Shown in pieces: positions 30,922 to 49,492 of a stretch of 64,000 nucleotides of DNA. This stretch comes from Chrysomallon squamiferum (lineage: Eukaryota > Mollusca > Gastropoda > Neomphalida > Peltospiridae), in assembly GCA_012295275.1 (NCBI GenBank), contig CM022675.1, positions 4,658,713 through 4,722,712 on the forward strand, read 5' to 3'. The position numbers were made by a program, and so were the translations under genes. The notes beneath the pieces were generated by a model. The model was not told where the DNA came from, made no database searches, and saw nothing but the letters and a program-made list of their open reading frames with translations. The number at the start of each line of letters is the position of its first letter. Position 1 is the stretch's first letter.

Positions 30922-33181
30922 TTGTCTTTGCTTTTATTGTTGTTGTTTTCCGTTTCGTACTGGAAGTCTGTTTTGTACTAACTTTTTAATATTAATCTAA
31001 CTTTATTGTCATACAGTAAACCTCGCTACTATTCAAATGGATCATCAGGTAAATCGATATATTTTGACTTTCGAATGATTGATTTATTCTTTGTTTCAAG
31101 TGCTATTTGAATAAAAACAGGTTAAATTGAAAATTTGTATTCTTATTTTTGTGTTTATTGCACCAGTGTTAGTTTGTAGTGTGAAAAAAAAAGTTTAATT
31201 TTACTTGAAATACTTTGGAACAGCGGCCATTTTGTTGTTTTTCTGAACGTGTATCACTAACATCGTTCATACACTACTTGTTACGTTCACGAGGTTTTCT
31301 CTACGAGTTTTCTTCATATAAACAGCCTCGACCAAACACAAATTAAATATCTTAGTTTCATATCTTTGTCCAGTATAGAAGGTTTTGTCACCCGAAAGTA
31401 GCAGGAAAACTTTATGAAAAATTTCTGTCAAGTCTGTTAACTATTTTCCAGAGACAATCTCGTTTCAAATCGAGTCTTTCAAGTTACAGATTTCCTCAAA
31501 ACAGCAACTGTGTGTAGACATCACCAACAGAAATTAAACATAAAAACATTCATAGCTTTTTGACTATTTAACTGACGTAACAACACGAACACACGCACAT
31601 ACACAGTCACACACATACACACGCACACAAACGTGTCTTTCTAGATGTGTATTCATGTTATGTTACTTTTCATTTTGTAATATATTCTGAATGAAACAAA
31701 AATTTCTTACTAACAGAGCCTCTGTCTGAATCCTGGTTATGTTATGTTCTAGAGTTCGAAGAAAACATTTTGCTTCAGAAACAAATTTGGATTTGCATTT
31801 GTAGTTGGAGGATTTTATACAAGAATAGTTGTTCAGACATTGCTAAACATTAGAACACAGATTCTAGAAATGTGCTGTTGAAAAAAGACGTCACTGATTA
31901 ACACCAAGAGAAGACAATTCTGATATCAGTTTATTTTTGTTTTACATTTCTACTGCAACAGAGAAATTAATGAATTCAAAGTTAATTCACTTCCAAAAAG
32001 ATAAACGTGAAAAGTACTTGTCAAATGAAGGGCAAATGGTGCGGGGAGGGGGGTCGAGTGTTTGACATTTCAGTCAACATTTGAACATTTTTAACGTTGA
32101 TTTTCAAGAACCGAGATTGACACATTTTGTTTTCAGGTCCAAACAGTGAAGTTAGTCTTTGAGAGTGACGTGCTCTCTAAAGGAGAGAAACACAACTGTG
32201 AAACTTAGTGTAATATAATGTACAAATTTTATTTCTGTTGCTTTTGTGACACTGTTGTTCTTGATGTTTCACCTTTTGGCCATGATTGCTTTTGAGGCTT
32301 ACCAGACTGGGTCCATCAGTAAGTAAATACAGAGCTATCAGTTAACTGATTACAACAAACAACAAACTTTACCAGTTTTACAGATTTATTACTACATTTG
32401 TTTTTAAACAACTGTTATAGGTAAGTATTTTTTTAACAGAAATAAAACACTTGCTATGTCTTTATATCCAGAAATATTCAATATTTCTCGTGTTTATGGG
32501 CTTTGCAAAGAACTGAAGTAGACACTGGTTTTTAATCTAATATTGTCTGTACTCTGTGTAATCTTACGTGGTCATCCTGGAAATGTGTGTGTGAAAATGT
32601 AGGTGAAAATAAATTAGGAATAGGTGCTTTATGAAAAGAAACTGAGTATGTATTTATATTGTATGTGTTTGTATGTGGGTGCGTCTAGATGTGTATGTAT
32701 TCAAGAATGTATCTATTTATTTGCATGCATGTATTTGTGTATGGATAGATTTATGTATGAATGCATTATATAATGCATGTATAGTTGTTATACGTATGTA
32801 TGTATGTACGTATATATGTGTGAAGGCAAGTATTTATGTATTTGTATATGTATGCATCACGTGCATGTGTCTATGTATGTATCTATGTAAGTATGTATGT
32901 ATGTACGTATTCATGTATAATCTATATATGTACAAGAAAGATGGTGTCATATCAAAATAAACAAATATTATTAATCGTTCAAATAAATGCATACAACGGA
33001 CGCATCACTTATACGAACAGAAAATTACAAACCATGATTTCTAAGTTGCCAGATTCGTGACCTGTTTTCCTCTTTCTGTTAATATCTACTTCCTTGTTGG
33101 TTTTAGCAAAGCTCGCTTTTATATTGTCTTGCGTAAGAATTTTTGTATATAAAAGTAAACACAAGAACACAAAAAGAAATA
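30004..33181 (+). other. Spacer between truncated copy and gene 2
   Basis: Positions 30004-30285 are untranslated tail sequence still similar to the lost C-terminus. Next come (TTA)n tracts (about 30463-30540 and 30883-30921), the poly(A) block at 31110, a foldback-repeat remnant (31450-31810), CA-rich sequence (about 31590-31635), a G-rich stretch (about 32040-32055) and TGTA repeats (32640-32935). No other gene was seen. The last ~90 bp are the conserved 5' flank of gene 2. Confidence 0.55.
31110..31115 (+). terminator. Poly(A) signal of the truncated copy
   Basis: AATAAA in the conserved block GTGCTATTTGAATAAAAACA, followed by GTGTTTATTGCACC. Confidence 0.5.
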
Positions 33182-34633
33182 ATGAATTTAGTAACAGCAC
33201 TGATTATATTAACGATGTACAATCAGGTTACACGTGCAGAAAGACTAAGTAAGTTTTTATTGATTTAAAATTAATTTATTCGTTGTACTTCAAGTCACTT
33301 GAAGTATGAGTAAGGCTGGGGGAGATAATTTAAACTTTAAATTTTATTTCCGTTTTATTTATTGAGATTTCTTGTATATGATGATTATGTTAAAAGCAGA
33401 CCTTTTTCAAAATAGAGCCTACTGAATGTTTAATCGATGTTTAACATGAAATGCTCGTATCATTGTTAATAATAATAATAATAACAACAAAAACAACAAT
33501 AACAATATCAATGACAGTAACAGTAACAACATAAACAACAACAATAACGACGACAACAAACAATAATAATGATAGTGATGGAAATGAAATAACTGCATAG
33601 CGTAACAACAATACAGAATAGGATTTAACATAACAACATAAACTAGCACGTTATGACATATTTTAAAAATAAACTGTTTACTATAAATGCAAAAACAGCT
33701 ACCATATTTTGACGTAGTTAAGTATAAATAACAGCAGCAATATTATATAAACAATAACATAACATAAGGTAACATGACAATAATAATAACGAAGCAATAT
33801 TACATATTACATATTGTACAACTTGACTAAGCATATCATCACATAACTAAGTCATTGTTTATAAGTTTATAAAACATAACAGTATAAATATGTATAAATG
33901 TGTACAATATAAACAAAATAGATTTGTAAAATGTATATATAATAACATAAAATAAAATTTCATCAACATAATACAAAACAAGTAACTAAGATAAATATTA
34001 ATAAATTAACACAGGTCCGTGGTCTGACAGAAAACAAGAAGAAATGTTAGAAGACTATTTTACACTGGATAAAAAACAAACATGGTGGGAGGCAGCGTAT
34101 TCTGGCTGTGAGGAGGCAGGAGGCAGACTCGTTGTTCATCATTCTGGTTTAGACTATGACAAACTTTTTTCTGTAATGGAAAAAGACACAAACTTTAGAG
34201 ACGTATACATCATGGATGTGGACTTGCAGGTATTGAGTTATCAATAATTTAAATGTCGGTTAGAACATATATAAATGTTTAAAGTTTTATCAAAATTTTA
34301 CTTTATAAATTAATCATTATCTACGACATCAACAGTGACAACAAAACCACTAATAATACAATAAATAAATAAATAAATAGGTTTTTTCGTTTTGTGTATG
34401 TCTGGGGTTTGTTGTATTTGTTGTATTTTTTATTGCTATTATTTTTTGTTGTTGTTTTTATCGTTACTGATTTAGTTTTTGTTTTCAGAGACCAATGAGA
34501 AATTATTCCAGTACGTTGGAGACATCGATGTTGGGAGTTTGAGTGGTAAATACTCAATACAAGACAATGATGCTTTTAAATGCTTCCAGCAATGCAAACC
34601 AAGTAATGGAAAATTGTAATGATGATGATGATG

Positions 34634-34680
<47 letters not shown>

Positions 34681-35494
34681 GGAACGATGTAATATCAAAA
34701 ATGAAATAAAATGAAATCTTCCTTCATTGCAACATCATATTCATTATCTGTTTTTAGACTACTGCTGGAATTCTAAAACTTGTGTCACATGGCAGAGGAT
34801 GTCATGGAACTATGCAAACAGATTTTGTGACATGTTTAAAGTAAGCAGCAGTACAGTCTCATCACTGCAGAATCTGCTACAAACAAATCTTTACTACTGG
34901 ATTGGACTCCACAGAGATGTCAGATGGCTGTGGATTGATGGTAAATTGTATACATCTTGTGTTGTGTTTGTGTGGAAGTATGTGTTTGTTTCTTTGTGTG
35001 TTAGTTATTTTAATTTTTTCATGTTGTTGATAATCTTTATTTAATTGATGTTCGTGTTGCTTTTGAAAGCGACAAAGAATAGACATTCAGTATCTATTGT
35101 TAGTTCTTCCTCTGTGTAAAACAAAATTCTAACATACTTGTTTTAAATCTTGCAGGTAGTGTGGTATCGTTTCAGAAACCAGTTTCAGAAGTTGATCTTA
35201 AAAGGATGGTATGGTTTACTGAAAATAACAAATTATATTTCAATTACAAATCAGACCAAACAAATCCAGCTATTTGTCAAAAATGTAAGTATAAAACAAC
35301 ACGGTAAAACAAATTGTTATAAAGACGATTTGTTTATTAATCAAAAATAATCACAGACAAATATGTATATCTCTAGGTATGAATGTATGTTTGTATGTAC
35401 ATATTTATGTGTATATATATAGCTAACTGTATGTACGTGTACAAGTATGTGTGTGTGTGTATGTATGTATATATGTGAAATAGTAGTAGTAGTA

Positions 35495-35538
<44 letters not shown>

Positions 35539-37601
35539 GGTAAAAGAAGACAAAGTTTTTGATAAAAAAAAAGTCTTTTAGAGACAATCTTGTTTTATGT
35601 ATTTACAGATAATGTAACTACATCAGCAACAACGTCCACATCAGTGACAACAGCTGCAACTACGCCGAAATTCTCAACTTCCAAACTTTTCTCTTCAATC
35701 CGTCTTTTTCTTCTGCTTCTAAACCAACAACATCAGGGGAGATAATTCCAACAAAACAATCCGGTGAGACACAACATCCATTAAACAAGTCAGGTTAGTT
35801 TTAATTTTACTATTTTGTTTTAAGAGTTTTAACTAATTTTATTTGACTACATTTAATTTACTAGATATGTTTTATTAGTTTTCATTTGTTTATTTATTTA
35901 TTTACTTGTTTTAGTTTCAGAGATTTAATTTACTAGATATATTTTATTAGTTTTCATTTGTTTATTTATTTATTTACTTGTTTTTGTTTCAGAGATTTAA
36001 TTTACTAGCTCTTATTTACTAGAGTTATTTACATCTTTTACCAGTTTATTTCCTAGTTTTAATTTACTAGCTATATTTAGTACTTTTAACTCACTAAATA
36101 TATTTTATTAATTTTATGACTATTATTTATTTACTAGATTTATTTAAATTAATTAAATTTATTTTTCTGTCAGTTTATACCCTGTTTGTCTGTGCCTGAT
36201 TTATTCTGCTAATCTTATTAAAATTAATTAAATATATTTTCATTTATAATATATTTTTTTTAAAAACATGTTTTACTAGCATATTATTTTATTTAATATT
36301 TTTCGTAATTTATTTTATATAATTTGGAAAAGGAGTAAATAATGCGTTATATTTTTGTTAAAATTAATATATTTCAATAAGTGAAAAAAAAATATAAATA
36401 AATAAATAAATACATATATACATACATACATACATACATAAAAACATTTGCATAGTTTTTTGTATGATTATTTTCAGCATATGTTGGTGGTGGCGTCACT
36501 GCTGTTGTTTTAGTGGTGTTGGTCATTGCTGCCGTCGTAGTCTGCTCTAGACGGTGAGAATTTGTTGTAATCAGTCATTAAATAAAATTATGAAATTCAA
36601 GAAGAAGAAAAAACAAAAAAGAATAGGCTGAAATATGAAAGAAAAAACAGAGAAGGTAAAAAGAATGAATTAAAGAAAAATGATGTGTTCTTTATCATGT
36701 TTGTTAGAAATGCTAAGACAAAAGAGAGAGAAAAAAAAAGGTGTGAAAGAATGAGAAAGATATCAATGAAAGAAAGAAAGTATGAAACAAAGTAAATAAA
36801 AGACAGAAAAAATATGAGTGAAAGTAAAAAAAGAATCTACGTATTTCACAGTTATTCTTCTCAGTTAACAAATTCAGTTTAATTTGAAATGTAAAATAGT
36901 TTTTCCTTTGAATTATCAGAGTCGTCACGACAGAAACTCGTATAATAAAACTAATTTAGTATTTCAGAGTTTAAATTTAAATAATATCTTCATTTTTCAG
37001 AACACGTCGATTTTGTTTTAAAATAAGGAAGTCACCAGAATCAAGAATTAATTTTAACAAAAGAAACAATGAAATCAGCTCTACTGAACATTTACAACGT
37101 GGTCACACAAATTCGAGTTTTGATGTAACAACGACATCGACGTCGACAGATCATAAATGTGAATCAGAAAATCAAGGAAACCACAGTGTTTACTGCAACG
37201 TCCCTAGCGGAGTTACAGTCAACATGGAAAACAGAAATGATAACGACTACGACATCGCAGATGTTAAAGCTCTTCCCAATAACAGATCTACTGTAAACTA
37301 CGACACAGCGGATATCAAGACAGCTACTACTACAACGTCTGAAGTGGACAATCATCTCTCAGGCAGCCATGACGGAGACTACAACAACATAGACACAACA
37401 AATACAACAACTCGTACATCTAACATCTACAACAACCTTGCTAGGAACGACAACGGTGACTATGACAGCTACGATAAGGAAATGGTAACAACTACGTCTC
37501 GTGTCTACAGCCAGCTTGGTTTCGACAATGACAGCGCCTACGACAGCTCAAGCAATAAAAAAGACCACTATCTGACGCCTACATCCACCTCAATTATATG
37601 A
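33182..37601 (+). pseudogene. Gene 2: receptor copy damaged by deletions and frameshifts
   Basis: Exons found: 33182-33248 (signal peptide), 34015 to about 34229 (half CTLD), 34489 to about 34617 (start of WSC), 34758-34940 and 35156-35284 (CTLD), 35609-35793 (stalk), 36478-36553 (membrane helix), 37001-37601 (tail). Exon 2 has lost 14 nt (WVGA region) and its old donor has changed. Exon 3 is cut off after KPSNGK and joined directly to the trinucleotide tract of intron 5, removing exons 4-5. The stalk exon is 185 nt and frameshifted. The tail has the short-tail lesion and stops at 37599-37601. Exons 6 and 7 are intact and keep the CTLD cysteine (NRFCDMF). Because introns are phase 1, exon 1 could splice to exon 6 in frame, but the stalk frameshift would still block the membrane helix. 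It is probably a pseudogene. Confidence 0.8.
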
Positions 37602-38097
37602 AGACAACAAACCATGGACAGAAACCCTGCAACATCAACAACAACATCAGAACCTTATAGCCAGCCATCTTAACCAACCTGACGGTGAAACTACGACATC
37701 GCTTGATACTGCTACGTCAGCTTTACCAGTCCCCAGTCTGTGCAGACAAACTGCCTCGCCTAACAATCTAATTCCCACAAGGAAATCTGAAATATTAGAT
37801 AACATCCACGACGATTCCGACAACAACAACAACGTTTCTAAAAGCAGCTGATCTGTTTATTTTGTTCTGGAAAATTTGTATTGAAAACAATCTCACTAGT
37901 AACTCGATCGATATTTTGATGCAAAATTTGTTTTTGGTGGGAAGTGGTTTTTTTTAAACCTATGTTATCAAAGTTTCAAACCAGAGTTTCTTTTATTAAT
38001 TATTCATTCGTTTTTTTTTTTTGTTGTTGTTGTTGTTGTTGTTGTTTTTTTTTTTTATATTAGCAGTGCTTCATACTATATAATATTATTATTATCC

Positions 38098-38177
<80 letters not shown>

Positions 38178-39579
38178 GTTATTATTATTTTAAACCCTAG
38201 TTCAGTGTTTCCTAACAGCTTGTTTTTTGGTTGTTATTATTATCATTTTTTTTAAAAATCCGATGTTAATAGTGTCTCATAGTGTTTTTATTGTTTGCAT
38301 TATTAGTATTTTTCTTTTCACCGTTATATGTTGTATTTGTACTTTATCCCAATATCTAAATGTTCTTTTCGTCAGTGCGATTTATTTTTCACCTTATTCC
38401 TGAGTTATGGGAAAACTGTTCTTATACTAACATTTTTAGTATTAATCTGCACTAATGCAAAATTTGTCGCTTGAAGGAAGTGTTTTCTGAAATAAACAGA
38501 GTCTCATACCACCTTTTTCATTTTCTTTTTTTTCTTTTTTCTTTTGTTCTGTTTGAAGTCTTATTTTTGTGTTTATTGGAGGAGTATTACTTTGCAGTGT
38601 GAAGAAAAAGTTTAATCTCAGTTGAAATACTTTGGAACATCGGCCATTTTGTATGGTTTTTCGGATAAGTATCACGAACATCGTTCATGCACTACTTGTT
38701 ACGTTCTCGAGGTTTTGTCTTCGAGTTTTCTTCATATAAACAGCCTCGTCCAAACAAAAATTAAATATCTTAGTTTCATTTCTTTGTCCAGTATAAATGG
38801 TAATCTCACCCGAAGGTAGTAGAAAACCTTTATTTTCCAGTTAGTTTGAAAAATACATCACTGTCTACATGAAATTTTCTTCTAAAACAACTTTGGAGTT
38901 GAAGCTCAAAGAAACCACACAACTGAGAGACGTTATGTTTGTTTTGTTTGCTGAACCACGTGTTACGTCACGAGACCTTGAAGCCCGTTTTAAAATGATA
39001 CCAAATAAAATAAACAATTTCACAGACATGACTGCACACACACATGATGAGACACACACAGACACACACATTCACACACACAGACACACACACACACACA
39101 CATAATCAGACACACACAGACACACACACATTCACACACACAGACACACACACACATAATCAGACACACACAAAGACACACACACACACACATAAACACA
39201 CATACACTCACACACACAGACACACACGCAGAAACACACACATACACACTCATATACACTCACCGAGAACCAAACACAGCCATGCCTTTCTAGATGTATA
39301 TTATTTTTCATTTCACATTTTAATAAATTCTGAATTAATAAAAATGTCTTACACAGTGTTAGTCTGAATCCAAGTTATGTTAAATTCCCGAGTTCGGAAA
39401 AATTATTTTGTATTTGCATTTTAACAGGTGTTCAGACATTGCTAAACATTAGAACACAGGTTCTAGAAATGTGCTGTTGATAAACGACGTCACTGATTAA
39501 CACCAAGAGAAGACAACTGTGATATCAGTTTATTTTTGTTTTACATCTCTATCACAAAATAAATAGACAAAGTGAATTT

Positions 39580-39623
<44 letters not shown>

Positions 39624-40565
39624 ATTAATATACATATTAGAACTTCAGTTTTAGTACTAATGGCAAGTGTGGCATTCTATTTGACAGCACTCTGCATCTT
39701 TTCGAAGTGATGTTTACAGCTGATCTCATAGTTCAGTTCAGTACGTTAAATCTACGTGCCAAGCTCACATCACAAAACAGCGCAGGAGATGACTTGCGCG
39801 ATCTCGAGACTGTTGCGCAGTCACGTGATCTAAAATACATAAATTACATTAGAAGTGGAACGTAGCGAACTGTGAAGATGATCTAAATTAATTACAGCTG
39901 TTTGTTTAATTAGTATTAACATTCTCTGTATGACTGAGTGTTATAAAACTGAGATATACTACTTGTGTAATCTCTGTCCCAGGTAATACCCCACCCAGAC
40001 TTTTATCTTTCAAAATCATTCTGTAACAAAGCAGTTGCTTTCCATTATTTATATTGCACAGATCTTCGAACATCGCATTTTAGTTGACAAAATTATATTT
40101 TTATAACCAGTAAAAATATACACCAATGCTTGAAATTTACAAACTTAAAATTGTATGTTTTTAAATAGATGTGACAGGTCAGTTTTTTTCATTTCTTAAA
40201 AATAGACACTTACTATGTCATTAGAACCAGAAAGATAAAAAATTTATCGTATTTATCAGCTCTGCAAAGAACTGAAGTAGACACTGATTTATAATCTAAT
40301 ATTGTCTGTTCTCTGTGTAATCTGACGTGGTCATCCTGAAAATTAGCTGTGAACAGCTATTCACGAAAACAGGTAAGAACGCGTATAGATAAAAATAGCT
40401 GTAAATACGTGTATATGAACAAAAACTTGGAATACGTATGTATCTAAGAATTAGCTGGAAATAGGTGTGGTTCTAAAAATAAGCTAGGAATGGGTGTGTA
40501 TATAAAAATAGGCTGGGTATAGGTGATTATTTGAAAATTAGCTTCTGCATAGATGCATGTATATC

Positions 40566-40944
40566 CAGGATGGTCCAAAAGTAGGGGGACAGTAAATGAT
40601 AACATTTATTTTGAGATTACATATGCAATTATATTTACTAATACGATTATTACACTGACAATTAAATTATATTGTGTACAATAATACAAAACCTTTAAAT
40701 TTTATCAACGCATTTCGAGCATTTTGAAATTTTCAGTACTCTTTTAACACCCATTTTCTTTCATCTGTATTTAAATTATCTTCCATTAAGGGTTCTCTAT
40801 ATTATGGAAACGAAAACAGATTAAATTTAAACAATTGTAGTTTAAATAAATGTAGCACAAATACCATAGTTACAATGAACACCATTGTAATAATATAACT
40901 ATAACCCTAACCCACATACTGTCCCCTATCTTTGGACCACCCTG
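40566..40944 (+). mobile_element. Non-autonomous Tc1/mariner-like MITE
   Basis: The left end CAGGATGGTCCAAAAGTAGG and the right end (reverse complement CAGGGTGGTCCAAAGATAGG) are ~28-bp inverted repeats, both continuing into GGGACAGT. TA follows the right end; the left flank is TATC. About 380 bp, with no transposase. It is not seen in the matching place of the other spacers, so it inserted after the duplications. Confidence 0.75.
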
Positions 40945-41208
40945 TAGTTATGTATTTCTGTATATATGCATTAAGCATGTATGTTTGATTTTATGTATTT
41001 GTGTATATCATACAACTTACACTAGCAAAATGAACGCATCACTTCTAACTATACTAACACAAAACAACAAACAGTGTATTCTGTAACCTAAGTACCCATT
41101 CACTTGTAAACTTTTATTGTGAGGCTGCTAGCTGTCTGGGCTGAACGTTTCAGCTGACAAGTTTTACCTCGTGACCTGTATCCTTTCTTTCTATTAATAT
41201 CAACAACC

Positions 41209-41295
41209 TTGCTCGTTTAAACAAACCTGTTTTTGTATCGTCTTGTGTAAGAAGTTTCGTAAATAAAAATAAAGAGAAGAAAACAAAAAGAAATA
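41209..41295 (+). promoter_or_regulatory. Conserved 5' flank of gene 3
   Basis: Aligns with the sequence before the other three exon 1 copies: GTCTTGTGTAAGAAGTTTCG, an A-rich leader and GAAATA before ATG. The TTTTATAT of genes 1, 2 and 4 is TTTTTGTATC here, so any TATA function may be weaker. Confidence 0.35.
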
Positions 41296-47599
<6,304 letters not shown>

Positions 47600-47703
47600 A
47601 AAGAATCTCAGTAGTAACTCGATCGATATTTTGATATTTTGAAGAGTTTTTTTAATAATCCTCATGAAGATTATTTTTTATAATCCATCTTAACAGTGAC
47701 TAT

Positions 47704-47792
<89 letters not shown>

Positions 47793-48409
47793 AAGTGCTT
47801 ATTATTACCATTTTTTTATTTTTTAAATTAATTTTTTTTCTTAAAACCATTTTTTGTTATTTATTTTTTGTTTTATCTTGTTGTTGTTGTTTTAAAGTCA
47901 ATGTTAATAGTGTCTAATACAGCTTTCATTGTTTGATTATTTATATTATTATTTTAAATTTTATTTTGTCCTAACATATAACTGAACTTTTCTTAAGTAT
48001 GATTTATTTTTTACCTTATTTCTGTGATTTGTGAAATCTGTTTTACACTAACATTTTAAGTATTAACCTGCACTGACAGAAAATGTGTCGCTTGAAGGAA
48101 GTGTTTTCTCAAATCCACCATTTTTTAATTTATTTTTTGATTTTTCTATTGCTGTCTTTTATTATTTTTATTATTTATTTATGTTTTGTTTGTTTATTAT
48201 TAATTTTGTTCTTTTTATTATAAAAGGTTAAGGAAGCTTTATTCAAAATTCAGAATTCCAAAATTTCAGTTTGTGACGTGTTACAGTTTTCCAATAGATG
48301 TAGCAATCACAAACCTTACTTCATGCAAAAATTTACTACAAATATTATATAAAATACAACCTGTGTATTTGTGCATATGTATGTATGTCTCTATGTGTTT
48401 ATGTGTGTT

Positions 48410-48445
<36 letters not shown>

Positions 48446-48449
<4 letters not shown>

Positions 48450-49173
48450 GGTACCTCGATTTACGAGTGCCTAACTTACGAATTTTTCGAGTTACGAGCA
48501 GTCTCCCGGGCGATCCAAAATCCGAGTTATGAACGAGTTTCAGATACACTGCCGTTAGTTGGCGCAACGAACAACACAGCATCCTCCCAGCATCCCGCTC
48601 TGACTCGTTTTCTTCATGTGGTTACCTCGCCGCGGAAGCATGTCTGTTCTGTTTTGGTCGTGTTTTTGTGTAATTTTCACAAATTTATTTTTTCTGAATA
48701 TAGATCATAAGAACGTGAATGCAAAGGACAGTGCTGAGAAGAAAAAGCGGATGATGTCCATTGAATTAAAGTTTGAATTCACAGAAAAACATGAGCAAGG
48801 TGCGCATGTAGTCGACTTGGCTAGGCAGTACGAGCGTAGTACTTCTTAAGCCGAAGGAGTCGATAAAGGCTGTAACTCCAGTCAAAGGCATTAAAATAAT
48901 TTGTCTGATCTCCAAGATAAATACAATTTACAAAATCAAGTTATTTCTTTACATTCTCTTTTATTTTATGCTTATACAATATTTTTCATTTATAAATACA
49001 TTTTTCTTATTTAAAAACACGTTACAAAAATTCGGTGTGTTTCTTTTGTTGGCTGGAACGGATTAATGGTATTTCAATTAATTTCATTTAGGAAAATTGA
49101 TTCGATATACGAGCAAATTGAGATACGAGCTCGGTCACGGAACGAATTAAACTCGTAGGTCAAGGTACCACTG
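48446..49173 (+). mobile_element. Tigger/pogo-like element, internally deleted
   Basis: Ends CAGAGGTACCTCGATTTACG and (reverse complement of the right end) CAGTGGTACCTTGACCTACG, flanked by TA. Internal subterminal repeats (TAACTTACGAATTTTTCGAG, ATACGAGC) are typical of the group. A short reading frame holds the start of a CENP-B/pogo-type DNA-binding domain (AEKKKRMMSIELKFEFTEKH, then HVVDLARQYERS) but breaks after it, and the catalytic part is missing. A second copy at 52700 occupies the same place in the next spacer. Confidence 0.85.
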
Positions 49174-49486
49174 TATATCTATATATAGTAAACTAAGAAA
49201 TGAAAAACATGAAGTTAGAAAAGAATATATATATCTTTATATTACATTATTTCATATTATATACCTATTCTATATAATCATCTAAGGATATTTTAATAAT
49301 TTTTCATATACGTTTTTCCTTTTCTGTGTCGTACTCGAAGTCTTTTTTATACTAACATTTTTACTGTTGACCTACCTTTATTGTGATATAGTAATCTTCG
49401 CTATTAACCAGATGGTTCATCCGGTGTATTAATATATATTTTGACTTTCGAACCACTGATTTATTCTTTGTTTCAAGTGCTATTTG

Positions 49487-49492
49487 AATAAA
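49487..49492 (+). terminator. Poly(A) signal of gene 3
   Basis: AATAAA in the conserved block GTGCTATTTGAATAAAAAAT, with GTGTTTATTGCACC downstream. It implies a 3' UTR of about 1.9 kb that includes the transposon. Confidence 0.45.

Larger units (their letters stand above)
37602..41295 (+). other. Spacer between gene 2 and gene 3
   Basis: Contains the lost C-terminal tail sequence (to about 37880), poly-T and (TTA)n tracts (about 38013-38056 and 38087-38178), CA-rich arrays (39046-39260 and 39581-39620), the shared block at 39690-39780, conserved spacer sequence (39860-40080) and a MITE (40566-40944). The poly(A) block seen after the other tail exons is deleted here near 38520. No independent gene was seen. 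Confidence 0.55.

Noticed and set aside
39020-39367. His-Thr repeat protein over the CA array (also 54214-54507)
   Set aside because: A CA dinucleotide artefact in the spacer.
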